A DNA stretch of 64,000 nucleotides from CAWEBF01 sp963807235 (GTDB taxonomy: Bacteria > Acidobacteriota > Vicinamibacteria > Vicinamibacterales > UBA2999). The translations under genes were made by a program, and so were the position numbers. Under the pieces are notes generated by a model, which saw only the letters and a list, made by a program, of their open reading frames with translations, was not told where the DNA came from and searched no databases. Every line of letters starts with the position of its first letter. The first letter of the stretch is position 1. Location: assembly GCA_963807235.1 (NCBI GenBank), contig CAWEBF010000017.1, forward strand, positions 124,001 to 188,000. The letters run 5' to 3'. Positions 51,849 to 59,969 of the stretch are shown piece by piece.

Positions 51849-52997
51849 CTATCGAGCGGGCACGAACCGCTGCGGATACTCCGGTCCCGTATAGTCGGCG
51901 CGGGGGCGGATCAGCCGGTTGTTCGCGTACTGCTCGAGGATGTGGGCCGTCCATCCCGACATGCGGCTGACCGCAAAGATCGGCGTGTAGAGGTCGATGG
52001 GGATCCCCAGCGTGTAGTACGTCGAGGCCGAGTAGAAGTCCACGTTCGCGTTCAGCTTCTTCTCGCCTTTGACGATCGCCTCGATGCGCTGCGACATGTC
52101 GTACCACGCGGTGCTGCCGGCGCGCTTTCCCAGCTCCATGGACATCCGGCGCAGGTGCGTCGCACGCGGGTCTTCCGTCTTGTAGACGCGGTGGCCGAAG
52201 CCCGGGATCTTCTCCTTGCGAGCCAGCTTGCCCCGAACGAACTCGTCGATGCGTTCGCCGCTCGCGGTCTGGCCCAGCTCCAGCAGCATGCGCATCACGT
52301 CGGCGTTGGCGCCGCCGTGCAGCGGGCCTTTCAGCGCCCCGATGGCGCCGACGACGGCCGAGTAGATGTCGGTGAGCGTGGCCGCGGACACGCGGCCCGC
52401 GAACGTCGAGGCGTTCAGCTCGTGATCGGCGTGCAGCGTCAGGGCGATGTCGAACGCGCGCGTGGCCGTGGGGTTGGGCCGCTCGCCCGTCAGCATGTAC
52501 AGGAAGTTGGCCGCATGGCTCAAGGCCGGATCGGGTGCGATCGGCCCACCGCCCGCGTGGAGCCGCCCCCACGTAGCCACGATCGATCCGGTCTGCGCCG
52601 TCAGCCGGACGGCCTTGCGGTATTGCGCCTGCGGCGACGCGTCCGCAACCTCGGCATCGTAATGCGCCAGCGCGGACGTCAGCGTGCGCAGCGCGTCCAT
52701 GGCGTCCACCGGCGGCAGGCTGCGCATCAGGCGCACGATGGGTTCCGGCAGCGCACGCGCGGCCGCGAGCTGCGATTGCAGGTCACCCAGTTCCGCGCGG
52801 GTCGGCAGCCGCCGGTGCCACAGGAGATAGCAGACCTCTTCGAAGGTCGCCGACTGGGCCAGGTCGTGGATGTCGTATCCGCAGTACGCCAGCACCCCGC
52901 GCTCGCCGTCCAGGTAACAAATTGCGGACGTCGTCGCGACGATGTCCTCGAGCCCGCCCTTGGGTTTGTCCACTGCCATCAGTTTGTCGGCTGCCAT
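51849..52997 (-). CDS. Citrate (or 2-methylcitrate) synthase
   Basis: The protein has 382 residues, the short bacterial type. Signatures are GGLEDIVATTSAICYLDGER, ITLHADHELNASTFAGR-like catalytic His region, GALKGPLHGGANADVMRM and PGFGHRVYKTEDPRA, with NVDFYSASTYYTLGI carrying the catalytic Asp. It condenses oxaloacetate with acetyl-CoA or propionyl-CoA. The LYT(P/x)IFAVSR end is closest in style to the dual-use citrate/methylcitrate group, so specificity is open. ATG 52997 is favoured; ATG 52979 is also possible. It diverges from the FMN-binding gene. Confidence 0.92.
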   Translation of the reverse strand: MAADKLMAVDKPKGGLEDIVATTSAICYLDGERGVLAYCGYDIHDLAQSATFEEVCYLLWHRRLPTRAELGDLQSQLAAARALPEPIVRLMRSLPPVDAMDALRTLTSALAHYDAEVADASPQAQYRKAVRLTAQTGSIVATWGRLHAGGGPIAPDPALSHAANFLYMLTGERPNPTATRAFDIALTLHADHELNASTFAGRVSAATLTDIYSAVVGAIGALKGPLHGGANADVMRMLLELGQTASGERIDEFVRGKLARKEKIPGFGHRVYKTEDPRATHLRRMSMELGKRAGSTAWYDMSQRIEAIVKGEKKLNANVDFYSASTYYTLGIPIDLYTPIFAVSRMSGWTAHILEQYANNRLIRPRADYTGPEYPQRFVPAR

Positions 52998-53083
52998 AAG
53001 CGGATCATATGGGATCGCCGACGCATAAGCCGGCCATGTGCGTTCGATATCGCAGCCGCATCGTATGCTTGTGTTTCTTTCCA

Positions 53084-53656
53084 ATGATGAACAGATTGAC
53101 CTTAAGCAGCCGCACGCCTCGCTGGGTGTGGCTGCTGGCGTTCGCCAGCGTGGCGCCGCTCGTCGCCCAGCAGCGGATCTTCACCAACCCCAAGCCGGAG
53201 GAGCACTTCAAGACGGTCATGCCGGCCGCCTCGGCGTTCTCGCGGTTTGGGGGAACGCCGCTCCACTGGAAGGCGTATGCCGCCGATCCGTCCACCAACC
53301 GTGCCGCCGAGCCTGTGGGCTACATCTTCTGGACGACCGACCTGGCACCCGACGAGTTCGCGTATCACGGTCCGATTCACATTCTGGTCGGGCTCGACAC
53401 CAAAGGCGTCATCACCGGGGCCGTGGTCGATTACCACTCCGAGCCGTACGGCTATTTCTCCGTCGAGCCGGCGGAGTTCGCGGCGCAGTTCAAGGGCAAG
53501 AGCGTGTTCGACCGCTTCGTGGTGGGATCGGACATCGATGCCATCTCCCGCGCGTCGATCAGCGTCAAGAGCGGCACGCGCGCCGTGCGCGACAGCGTGC
53601 GGGCGGCGGCCCGCGCATTCCTGAACCCCGAACTGGTCAAGCGGCCCGCGAATTGA
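53084..53656 (+). CDS. Exported FMN-binding domain protein
   Basis: The protein has 190 residues. The signal peptide or anchor is RWVWLLAFASVAPLVAQQ. The FMN_bind domain is GPIHILVGLDTKGVITGAVV, then FDRFVVGSDIDAISRASISV, where the (S/T)..AISxAS(I/T)S segment is the covalent FMN site of NosR/RnfG-type proteins (Thr/Ser). The likely role is electron transfer at the outer face of the membrane. Two ATGs (53084, 53087) are adjacent. The stop overlaps the next start (TTGA), so it is co-translated with the winged-helix gene. Confidence 0.78.
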   Translation: MMNRLTLSSRTPRWVWLLAFASVAPLVAQQRIFTNPKPEEHFKTVMPAASAFSRFGGTPLHWKAYAADPSTNRAAEPVGYIFWTTDLAPDEFAYHGPIHILVGLDTKGVITGAVVDYHSEPYGYFSVEPAEFAAQFKGKSVFDRFVVGSDIDAISRASISVKSGTRAVRDSVRAAARAFLNPELVKRPAN

Positions 53657-54471
53657 GCGGCCTTCCGCCCGCGGTCGAGGACCATCGCGACCACCACTGG
53701 CGCCGGGACGTCACGCGAATCGTCCAGACCGTGAGCGAGGCGGAACGTTTCATCGAGCAGGTGGGTTTCGCGGCGTCGATGACCGACTCCCGGCGCCCGG
53801 GGCCGTCGCTCTACGTGGCCGTGTGCGGGCGACGGGACGCGGTGATGCCGCGCAATGTCCAGACCGATCCCGAGGCCTCGCTGACCTGGACGCTCAAGGA
53901 CCAGATCGTGCGGCGGAGCAAGGTCTACTACGCCAAGTTCTCGCGCGGAAAGACACTCTTCCTCGCGCCGCGGATGATTCCGTTCTTCCACGCCGTGTGG
54001 GGCATGCAGCGGGCCGAGGAGCCGAAGCGCCTCAGCGGGCCGGCTCAGGCCGTGCTGCGCGTCCTGCGCCGCGAGTGGGAGATGGGCACGGCCGACCTTC
54101 GCAACGAGTCGGGCGTCACGGATCGCACGACGTTCTCCAAGGCGATGGACGAACTGCAGGCGGCGATGATCGTCGTGCCGAGCGAGGTGATCTACCAGCC
54201 GAAGTTCACCTACATCTGGACGCTTGCCGTCGGGCGGTTTCCCGAGGGGCTGCGGCGGCGCCTGTCGCGCGAGGTGGCGTTCACCGAGATCGCCCGCTGC
54301 TTCCTGACGGGCGCCGGCATGACCATTCCAGGAGAGCTGGCGCGCGTCACCGGGCTGTCGCGGCCCGAGGCCGGACTCGGCAACCGCGCGCTCGTGGCAG
54401 AAGGCTGCGCACGCATGCCTTCGGCCGGCACGTATCATCTGAGTACTCTCATAATTGGGACCGGAGACTGA
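53653..54471 (+). CDS. Winged-helix protein, possibly AlkZ/YcaQ-related
   Basis: The protein has 272 residues with three apparent HTH-like regions: VLRRVLRRE-like helix pair LSGPAQAVLRVLRREWEMGT with DLRNESGVTDRTTFSKAMDE, VPSEVIYQPKFTYIWTLAVG, and AGMTIPGELARVTGLSRPEA. The layout of tandem winged helices with a basic surface recalls the YcaQ/AlkZ glycosylase group, but the catalytic QxQ/D motif was not seen, so the call is tentative. The TTG start overlaps the FMN gene stop. The tannase-family gene follows after 4 bases. Confidence 0.5.
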   Translation: MSGLPPAVEDHRDHHWRRDVTRIVQTVSEAERFIEQVGFAASMTDSRRPGPSLYVAVCGRRDAVMPRNVQTDPEASLTWTLKDQIVRRSKVYYAKFSRGKTLFLAPRMIPFFHAVWGMQRAEEPKRLSGPAQAVLRVLRREWEMGTADLRNESGVTDRTTFSKAMDELQAAMIVVPSEVIYQPKFTYIWTLAVGRFPEGLRRRLSREVAFTEIARCFLTGAGMTIPGELARVTGLSRPEAGLGNRALVAEGCARMPSAGTYHLSTLIIGTGD

Positions 54472-54475
54472 GACC

Positions 54476-56140
54476 ATGAGACACGACGTCCTGACACGTT
54501 CTGCCCGCCTCACGGCGATGGCCCTGGTGGTTGGCCTCGCAGGCCTGGCAGTTTCCGCGCAGGAAGCGGCGACGCCGCCGTTGCCACAGGCAACGGGGCT
54601 GCCCCAGGCGGCATGCGCTGCACTGCAGGGCGTCTCGATACCCGCCTCGGCCATCGGTCTTCCTACGCAGGGCGCAGTGGTCCAGTCGGCCGCTCTGGTG
54701 GCAGCGACGGCTGAGGGCAACGCCAACGGCGCCTATTGCAAGGTCACGGGCATCGTGAAGCCCCGGAACCCCACGTCGCCGAACCTCGAGTTCGAGGTGA
54801 ATCTGCCCGTGGCGTGGAATCGCCGCGCGCTCCAGATGGGCGGTGGCGGCTACGACGGCACGCTTGTGACCGGCTTGACCGGGTTCACGCTCCAGCCCGC
54901 GAGTGTCGACAACCCGCTGAAGCAGGGCTTCGTCACGCTGGGCAGCGACGGCGGCCACAAGTCCGCCGCCGGCTTCGACGGCTCGTTCGCGATGGATGAC
55001 GAGGCGCTGCTCAACTTCGGCCAGCAGTCGGTCAAGAAGACGCACGACGCCGCCATGGCCGTCATCAAGCAGGCATACGGCCGCGCGCCCGAGCGGTTCT
55101 ATTTCATCGGCGGCTCACAGGGCGGCCACGAGGCGCTGGATGCCGCCGCGCGCTACCCGGCCGACTACGACGGCGTGGTGGCGCACTATCCGGCCTACAA
55201 CGTGACGATGCTGCACCTGGGCTCCCTCAATGCAGGCAGGGCGATGTATGCCGGCGGCGGCGCGGCCTGGATGAATCCGGCGAAGGTGAAGCTGGTCACC
55301 GACGCGGTCTACGCCGGGTGCGACGATCTGGACGGCGCCAAGGACGGCATCGTCGGCAACGTCAAGGCCTGCAACGCGGCCTTCGACGTGAAGCGCCTGC
55401 GCTGCGCCAGCGGCAAGGACGAGGGCGACACCTGTCTCTCCGACGCGCAGCTTGCGGCGGTGGTCCGCATCTCGTCGGAATACAAGCCGGGCTTCACCGT
55501 CGGCGGCATGGACACCTTCCCGAAGTGGGCGCTGCTCGAAGGCGCGCAGTTTCGGGATCGGTCCAACTTCGGCCAGCTGCCGCAGCCGTCGAATCCACTC
55601 TCCGGCAAGGAAGCCCTCCTCTACACCGCCGGCGATCAGACGGCCAAGTTCATCATCACGCGCAACCCGAAGCTCGACACCATGCAGTTCGACCCCGCAC
55701 AGTGGAAGGAGCGGATCGCGGCCGCCGCATCAATCATGGACGTGACCGAGGTGAGCCTGGAGAAGTTCAGGGCCAAGGGCGGGAAGATCATCCTGACGCA
55801 CGGGACGGCGGACGACTTCATCACGCCTCACAACACCGAGCTGTACTACGAGCGCCAGGTGAAGCAGCTTGGCGCGCCGGCCGTGCGCAGCTTCATCCGG
55901 TTCTACATGATTCCGGGCTTCGGCCACGGCTTCGGCCCGTTCAACGCCAAGATCGACAGTCTGACGGCGCTGCGGAACTGGGTGGAAAAGGGTCAGGCGC
56001 CGGCCGCGCTGACCGCCATCGACGGCAACCCGAACGCGAACCGGTCGCGGCCGCTGTGCGAGTGGCCCACCTGGCCGAAGTTCACGGGCGCCGCCGGCAG
56101 CGAGAACAGCGCCGCCAGCTTCAGCTGCGCGGCACCCTGA
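54476..56140 (+). CDS. Tannase / feruloyl esterase family secreted hydrolase
   Basis: The protein has 554 residues. After a signal peptide (MRHDVLTRSARLTAMALVVG) it is an alpha/beta hydrolase with nucleophile Ser214 (IGGSQGGHEA). AGCDDLDGAKDGIVGNVKAC supplies the calcium-binding loop and a Cys pair, ILTHGTADDFITPHNT has the catalytic Asp, and IPGFGHGFGPF has the catalytic His. The family cleaves gallate or ferulate esters of plant polyphenols and arabinoxylan. A role in plant-litter use is inferred. A GC-rich hairpin after the stop separates it from the convergent flavin oxidase gene. Confidence 0.9.
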   Translation: MRHDVLTRSARLTAMALVVGLAGLAVSAQEAATPPLPQATGLPQAACAALQGVSIPASAIGLPTQGAVVQSAALVAATAEGNANGAYCKVTGIVKPRNPTSPNLEFEVNLPVAWNRRALQMGGGGYDGTLVTGLTGFTLQPASVDNPLKQGFVTLGSDGGHKSAAGFDGSFAMDDEALLNFGQQSVKKTHDAAMAVIKQAYGRAPERFYFIGGSQGGHEALDAAARYPADYDGVVAHYPAYNVTMLHLGSLNAGRAMYAGGGAAWMNPAKVKLVTDAVYAGCDDLDGAKDGIVGNVKACNAAFDVKRLRCASGKDEGDTCLSDAQLAAVVRISSEYKPGFTVGGMDTFPKWALLEGAQFRDRSNFGQLPQPSNPLSGKEALLYTAGDQTAKFIITRNPKLDTMQFDPAQWKERIAAAASIMDVTEVSLEKFRAKGGKIILTHGTADDFITPHNTELYYERQVKQLGAPAVRSFIRFYMIPGFGHGFGPFNAKIDSLTALRNWVEKGQAPAALTAIDGNPNANRSRPLCEWPTWPKFTGAAGSENSAASFSCAAP

Positions 56141-56145
56141 CTTTT

Positions 56146-56164
56146 GGCCCCGCTTCGTGCGGGC
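56146..56164. terminator. GC-rich hairpin between convergent genes
   Basis: GGCCCCGC, loop TTCGT, GCGGGC: the same GGCCCGC..TTCGT..GCGGGC hairpin that ends the dispersed element at 1343-1361 and 47203-47221, here alone. It lies 6 bases after the tannase stop and 6 bases before the flavin oxidase stop, so it may end transcription from both sides. Confidence 0.55.
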
Positions 56165-56169
56165 GGGAT

Positions 56170-57699
56170 CTAGACGCGCATGGCGCGTTCGTGCAGCGAC
56201 CCGAGCGCCTTCCAGGCCGCGGCCACCGCGCCCTCCAGCCAATCCGGCGTCGAGTAGGGAGCGGTGACGGCCGAGCCGATGAGAATGCGATTGTCCATGC
56301 GGGTGAGCGCCGCCCGCAGTTGCGGCGAGACCCCCGACGCGTAGCCGCCCTGGCTGTACTTCACCTTCCGCCACCAGACCGCGTAGGCGCTTTCGAATTC
56401 TTTCCTGACCTGCGGGTGCACCTTGCTGGCGTGGAACAGCACGTGCTCGACGCGCGCCGCCACCGGCCGGTCGATCAGGTCTCCCACCGGCCCGTTCGCG
56501 TAGAGCCCGAGCAGCACACCTTTCTTTGAAAAGTAGCCGTTCGACGGATACGAGAACTCGCCGAGCGGCAGGTCCGAGTAGAGATGGCCGCCGAAGATCT
56601 GGTCGTCCTCTTCCCAGAAGCGGCGCCTCATGGCCAGTCCCACCTTGGCGCTGTTGCTGTAGGTGGCGGCCTTCGCAGCGGTCATCAGATCCGACGAGAG
56701 GTTGATGTCGACACCGGCCATGACCGACAACGGCATGCATACGACGACGTAGTCGGCCCGCACCTCTGTCTTGCGTCCGCTTCGTGTGTCCAGGTACACG
56801 ACGTTCACGCCGGTCTCGGTCTGGCGCACCGACTGCACCTCGGCGTTGAGCGAGAGGCGTCCCTTCTCGATCGCGCGCTCAAGGCCTTTCGTGATCTGGT
56901 CCATGCCTCCGACCGGCTGGAACATCGTGCCCGTCGTGGTCCCTGACTGCGGGGGAATCGATCGCAGGCGGTTGGTAAAGGCACCTTGCAGCAGCGCGCT
57001 CAACGCATGCGGGTTCCCTTCCCCCCGTGCGGTGAAGGCGCGGTAGGTCCGGCTCCCGCCATCCAGATAACCCTGGGCCACCAGGTAGCGGACGAAGCGC
57101 TCCTTGTCCTCGGCCGTGAGCGGCAGGTCGAGCTGCTTCTGATCGATCGCCTTGACGATGAGCTCGTTCGTGTGGCCGATCATGTCGGCCTTGACCTCGC
57201 GCAGCCGCACGCGCGTGTTGGCGAGGGCCCCGGCCGCGCTGCCCTCGTAGAAGAAGTACGCGCCCTCGGCTTCGTTGACGAACAGCTCGACCGGAACGTT
57301 CAGCTCCCGGCAGTAGTCCAGCACGCCGGTGTGCGAGAACGGGATGCGCCACGCGCCCACGTTCACGTAGAGACCGTCGTCGAACGTGCAGAGCTGACGC
57401 TCGCCGCCAATCTCGGTGTGCTCAGTGCCGCGACGGACCGTCCAGGCCAGGCCGCCAACGCGGTCGCGCGCCTCGAGGATGCGGTAGTCGTAGCCCAGCT
57501 TGCCCAGCTCGTAACCGAGCACGAGACCGGACATCCCGGCGCCGAGAATCAACACCTTGTTCCTCTCGGGCCGACCCGAGAGCGCCGGACGCGGCCCGGC
57601 CTGCCCGGCCATCAGGTCGAGCGACGTCATGGCGGTCATGACGAGCGACGAGCCCCCCACGAGGCCCAGCCGTTCGAGGAAAATGCGGCGGGTGACCAT
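56170..57699 (-). CDS. Flavin monoamine / L-amino-acid oxidase-type enzyme
   Basis: The protein has 509 residues. A twin-arginine-like start (VTRRIFLERLGLVGGSSLVM) precedes the FAD Rossmann motif VLILGAGMSGLVLGYELGKL (GxGxxG 53-58) with Glu76 after strand 2. Then come DRVGGLAWTVRRG, GGERQLCTFDDGLYVNVGAW, MFQPVGGMDQITKGL and the C-terminal FAD block SAVTAPYSTPDWLEGAVAAA. It oxidises an amine or amino acid, giving hydrogen peroxide and ammonia. It is exported as a folded flavoprotein. The ATG overlaps the upstream stop (TGATG), so it is translated with the unknown secreted protein. Confidence 0.9.
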   Translation of the reverse strand: MVTRRIFLERLGLVGGSSLVMTAMTSLDLMAGQAGPRPALSGRPERNKVLILGAGMSGLVLGYELGKLGYDYRILEARDRVGGLAWTVRRGTEHTEIGGERQLCTFDDGLYVNVGAWRIPFSHTGVLDYCRELNVPVELFVNEAEGAYFFYEGSAAGALANTRVRLREVKADMIGHTNELIVKAIDQKQLDLPLTAEDKERFVRYLVAQGYLDGGSRTYRAFTARGEGNPHALSALLQGAFTNRLRSIPPQSGTTTGTMFQPVGGMDQITKGLERAIEKGRLSLNAEVQSVRQTETGVNVVYLDTRSGRKTEVRADYVVVCMPLSVMAGVDINLSSDLMTAAKAATYSNSAKVGLAMRRRFWEEDDQIFGGHLYSDLPLGEFSYPSNGYFSKKGVLLGLYANGPVGDLIDRPVAARVEHVLFHASKVHPQVRKEFESAYAVWWRKVKYSQGGYASGVSPQLRAALTRMDNRILIGSAVTAPYSTPDWLEGAVAAAWKALGSLHERAMRV

Positions 57700-58745
57700 C
57701 ACTTTCGCCGGGGGCCCCGCTCGTCGCCCTCGGCGTAATGGATCTGCATGTTCATGTTGCCCTCGGCCCCGGCCAGGAACTCGACGATCGCTCCGGACCA
57801 GGAAAACCGTGTCGGGGTCAGTGCCAGCAACTCCTCCTTGCCCTTGCCGTCGTAGTCGAACCACAGCGTCGAGCCCGACAGGGTGACGGTCACGACGTAC
57901 TTGGAGTCGCCGACGACGTCGTAGACGCCGACGTAGCGCGACAGGGTCGCCGCCGGCACCGTGACGGCTTGCTCCGCCTTGGTGGTCGCGATGCGTTCGC
58001 GGCTCTTGCCGTGGTTCTCGCATACCGCTTCGAGCATTTCGGTATCGGTCTGCACCGTCATCGGCATCGTGAACGAGATGGGCTTCAGGTAGGCCTTGGG
58101 ATCGACCATCGTCACCTGGACGTCGATGCGACCGAACGAGGGGCGCGAATAGCGCTCGGTGATGCGCAGCTGCTCGGTGTGCGGATGGCCGTCGAAGTCG
58201 AGCCACGAGCGATCGGTGTAGCCGTTGCTCTCGACCACCAGCGTGTCGCCGTCCCATCGGCCCACGGAATACCCCATCCACGTCGGATTGGGATCCGCTT
58301 CCAGGCTGCGGCCGTCCATCCAGATCTCGCGGTGCATCCCATCCTCGTACAGAAACGCCACCAGTGTCGGCGTCTGGACGATACGGTTCTGCCGGTATCG
58401 CGTGGTCAGATACGCCGGACCCATCGGGAGGCACAGCGTCTCCATGCTCTCCTTGCCGAACTCGAGCCGCCGCTTCCGGTAGATGGCGTCGGCCCAGGGA
58501 GCGACCTCGCCGGGCTGCAGATCTACTGTGATGTTGTTGTAGAGGCGGTCGCCGCCGGCGTTCTGCCAGAGGCCTGAGAAGTCGGGCTTGCCGTCGGCCG
58601 TCCGGGGCGCGGGAGCCGTCAGGTTCGGCTTGCCGTCAGGAAGACGCGGGATACCCGGCGTCGGCAGCTTCAGCCATTGGCCCGCGACACCGGTGCCTGC
58701 GGCCACGACGAATGCTGCGCACGCCAGAACCCTGAGCTGATGCAT
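57699..58745 (-). CDS. Secreted protein of unknown function, coupled to the flavin oxidase
   Basis: The protein has 348 residues with signal peptide MHQLRVLACAAFVVAAGTGV. The conserved style GKPDFSGLWQ, RIVQTPTLVAFLYEDGMHRE and IWMDGRSLEADPNPTWMGYS, then DGHPHTEQLRITERYSRPSF, is a family seen in many copies in acidobacterial genomes. It has no assigned activity. The repeated WxG.S and His-rich segment suggest a metal or sugar site (inference). GGAGG precedes the ATG. A TATAAT hexamer lies at 58768-58773 on the minus strand. Confidence 0.75.
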   Translation of the reverse strand: MHQLRVLACAAFVVAAGTGVAGQWLKLPTPGIPRLPDGKPNLTAPAPRTADGKPDFSGLWQNAGGDRLYNNITVDLQPGEVAPWADAIYRKRRLEFGKESMETLCLPMGPAYLTTRYRQNRIVQTPTLVAFLYEDGMHREIWMDGRSLEADPNPTWMGYSVGRWDGDTLVVESNGYTDRSWLDFDGHPHTEQLRITERYSRPSFGRIDVQVTMVDPKAYLKPISFTMPMTVQTDTEMLEAVCENHGKSRERIATTKAEQAVTVPAATLSRYVGVYDVVGDSKYVVTVTLSGSTLWFDYDGKGKEELLALTPTRFSWSGAIVEFLAGAEGNMNMQIHYAEGDERGPRRK

Positions 58746-58767
58746 GGACGGCCTCCGAGTGCCGCCC

Positions 58768-58773
58768 ATTATA
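58768..58773 (-). promoter_or_regulatory. TATAAT -10 hexamer upstream of the unknown-protein/flavin oxidase pair
   Basis: A perfect TATAAT lies on the minus strand 23 bases upstream of the ATG at 58745. No good -35 is visible at 16-18 bases. It is just downstream of the end of the proline-linker gene, so the pair is probably a separate transcription unit. Confidence 0.4.
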
Positions 58774-58789
58774 GGAGCGTGGCTTGGGT

Positions 58790-59875
58790 CTATCTGCGTG
58801 AGATCTGCAAGGCCGCCGAATCGGTGAACCAGATGACGCCCGTGGCGTGCTCGACCCTGATGCGGGCCGAGTCTTCGCGCACGGTCTGGACGACGGCGTC
58901 GCCAACCACGTGACGCTCGCCGAAGGACCGACGGAAGAGTGTGACCCGCTGTCCCGGTCGCACGCCGTCGCTCTGGCCCTTGTCGATCACCATGAGGCGG
59001 CCCGGTGCGCCCATCATATGGTCGGCCTCACCGAACAGAATCCTGGCCGGGTCCCGGAAGGACGGCACGCCCGGCGGGTCGGCCGACGGCATCGGCTCGG
59101 GCACGAACGGCATCAGCAGATCGCCTCCGCGCATCTCGCCGCAGGCGTGGATCACGACAGCGGTGATCTTCGGGCCGCTGATCGACGAGACCTGCACGAC
59201 GCCGGCCGTATGTTCGCCCCTCGCGCTGCGGCCCGACAAGCTCAGGACGTCGAAGTAGCGGCGCGCCACCAGGTTTTGCCCGACGGCAAGCGGGTACGGC
59301 GTTTCCGGATCGATCGTCAGCTCGTCTCCCAACCGGTACAGCACGCGCTCGGCATCGCGAATGTGCCCGCCAAGCCTCCCGGCAACCGCGGGCCACGGTT
59401 TGGGCTTGGCTGGCCCGCACACAGTCTCGAGATCCGGCAGCGGCACGGGCATCGGCTCGTAGGGCGGCGGCGGAGGTGGTGGTGGAGGCGGGGGCGGGGG
59501 CGGAGCCGGCGCGGTCACCAGGACGGTCTCGGAAAGCGACCCGACGCGGAGCAGGCCCGACACCCACGTCTCGAGGCCGGGCTGGACCACGAGATCCAGG
59601 GTGGACGTTTCGAAGCCGTCGAGCGTCATCTTGAGCGTGACAGGACCTGGTGGGACCGCAGGAAGCTGGAACTGCCCTTTCTCGTCGGTCACGGTCGTGG
59701 CCACGACCCGGGCTGACACGACGGCCTCCACGGTCACGCCCGGCACGACGGCGTCCGATCCGTCGAGCACCTGGCCGCGGACCCTGCCTGTCGCGACCTG
59801 CGCGACGCTGGCGCTCACGGCGCCCAGCAGCAGAAGCGTGGCCGTTGCCAGCCACAATCGCGGTCGAAATCGCAT
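58790..59875 (-). CDS. Secreted regulatory-like protein with polyproline linker and FlgT_C-like end
   Basis: The protein has 361 residues. The order is signal peptide (MRFRPRLWLATATLLLLGAV), carboxypeptidase-regulatory domain (about 30-105, RGQVLDGSDAVVPGVTVEAV), an uninterrupted run of about 14 prolines (near residue 127-140, coded by CCGCC/CCACC microsatellite), a middle domain with VAGRLGGHIRDAERVLYRLG, and a C-terminal module GRLMVIDKGQSDGVRPGQRV then RHVVGDAVVQTVREDSARIR. That last module resembles the FlgT C-terminal / LysM-independent adapter found in several acidobacterial secreted proteins. Function unknown; an envelope scaffold is likely. Confidence 0.72.
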   Translation of the reverse strand: MRFRPRLWLATATLLLLGAVSASVAQVATGRVRGQVLDGSDAVVPGVTVEAVVSARVVATTVTDEKGQFQLPAVPPGPVTLKMTLDGFETSTLDLVVQPGLETWVSGLLRVGSLSETVLVTAPAPPPPPPPPPPPPPPYEPMPVPLPDLETVCGPAKPKPWPAVAGRLGGHIRDAERVLYRLGDELTIDPETPYPLAVGQNLVARRYFDVLSLSGRSARGEHTAGVVQVSSISGPKITAVVIHACGEMRGGDLLMPFVPEPMPSADPPGVPSFRDPARILFGEADHMMGAPGRLMVIDKGQSDGVRPGQRVTLFRRSFGERHVVGDAVVQTVREDSARIRVEHATGVIWFTDSAALQISRR

Positions 59876-59969
59876 CGAGCCTCCCGATCGGAATTCGGGT
59901 TCGTCAGCGCAGGACTTTACGCAGAACGGGCGGTGTGCACAAGGCTGCGCACCCTCACCGTCGCGGCGG

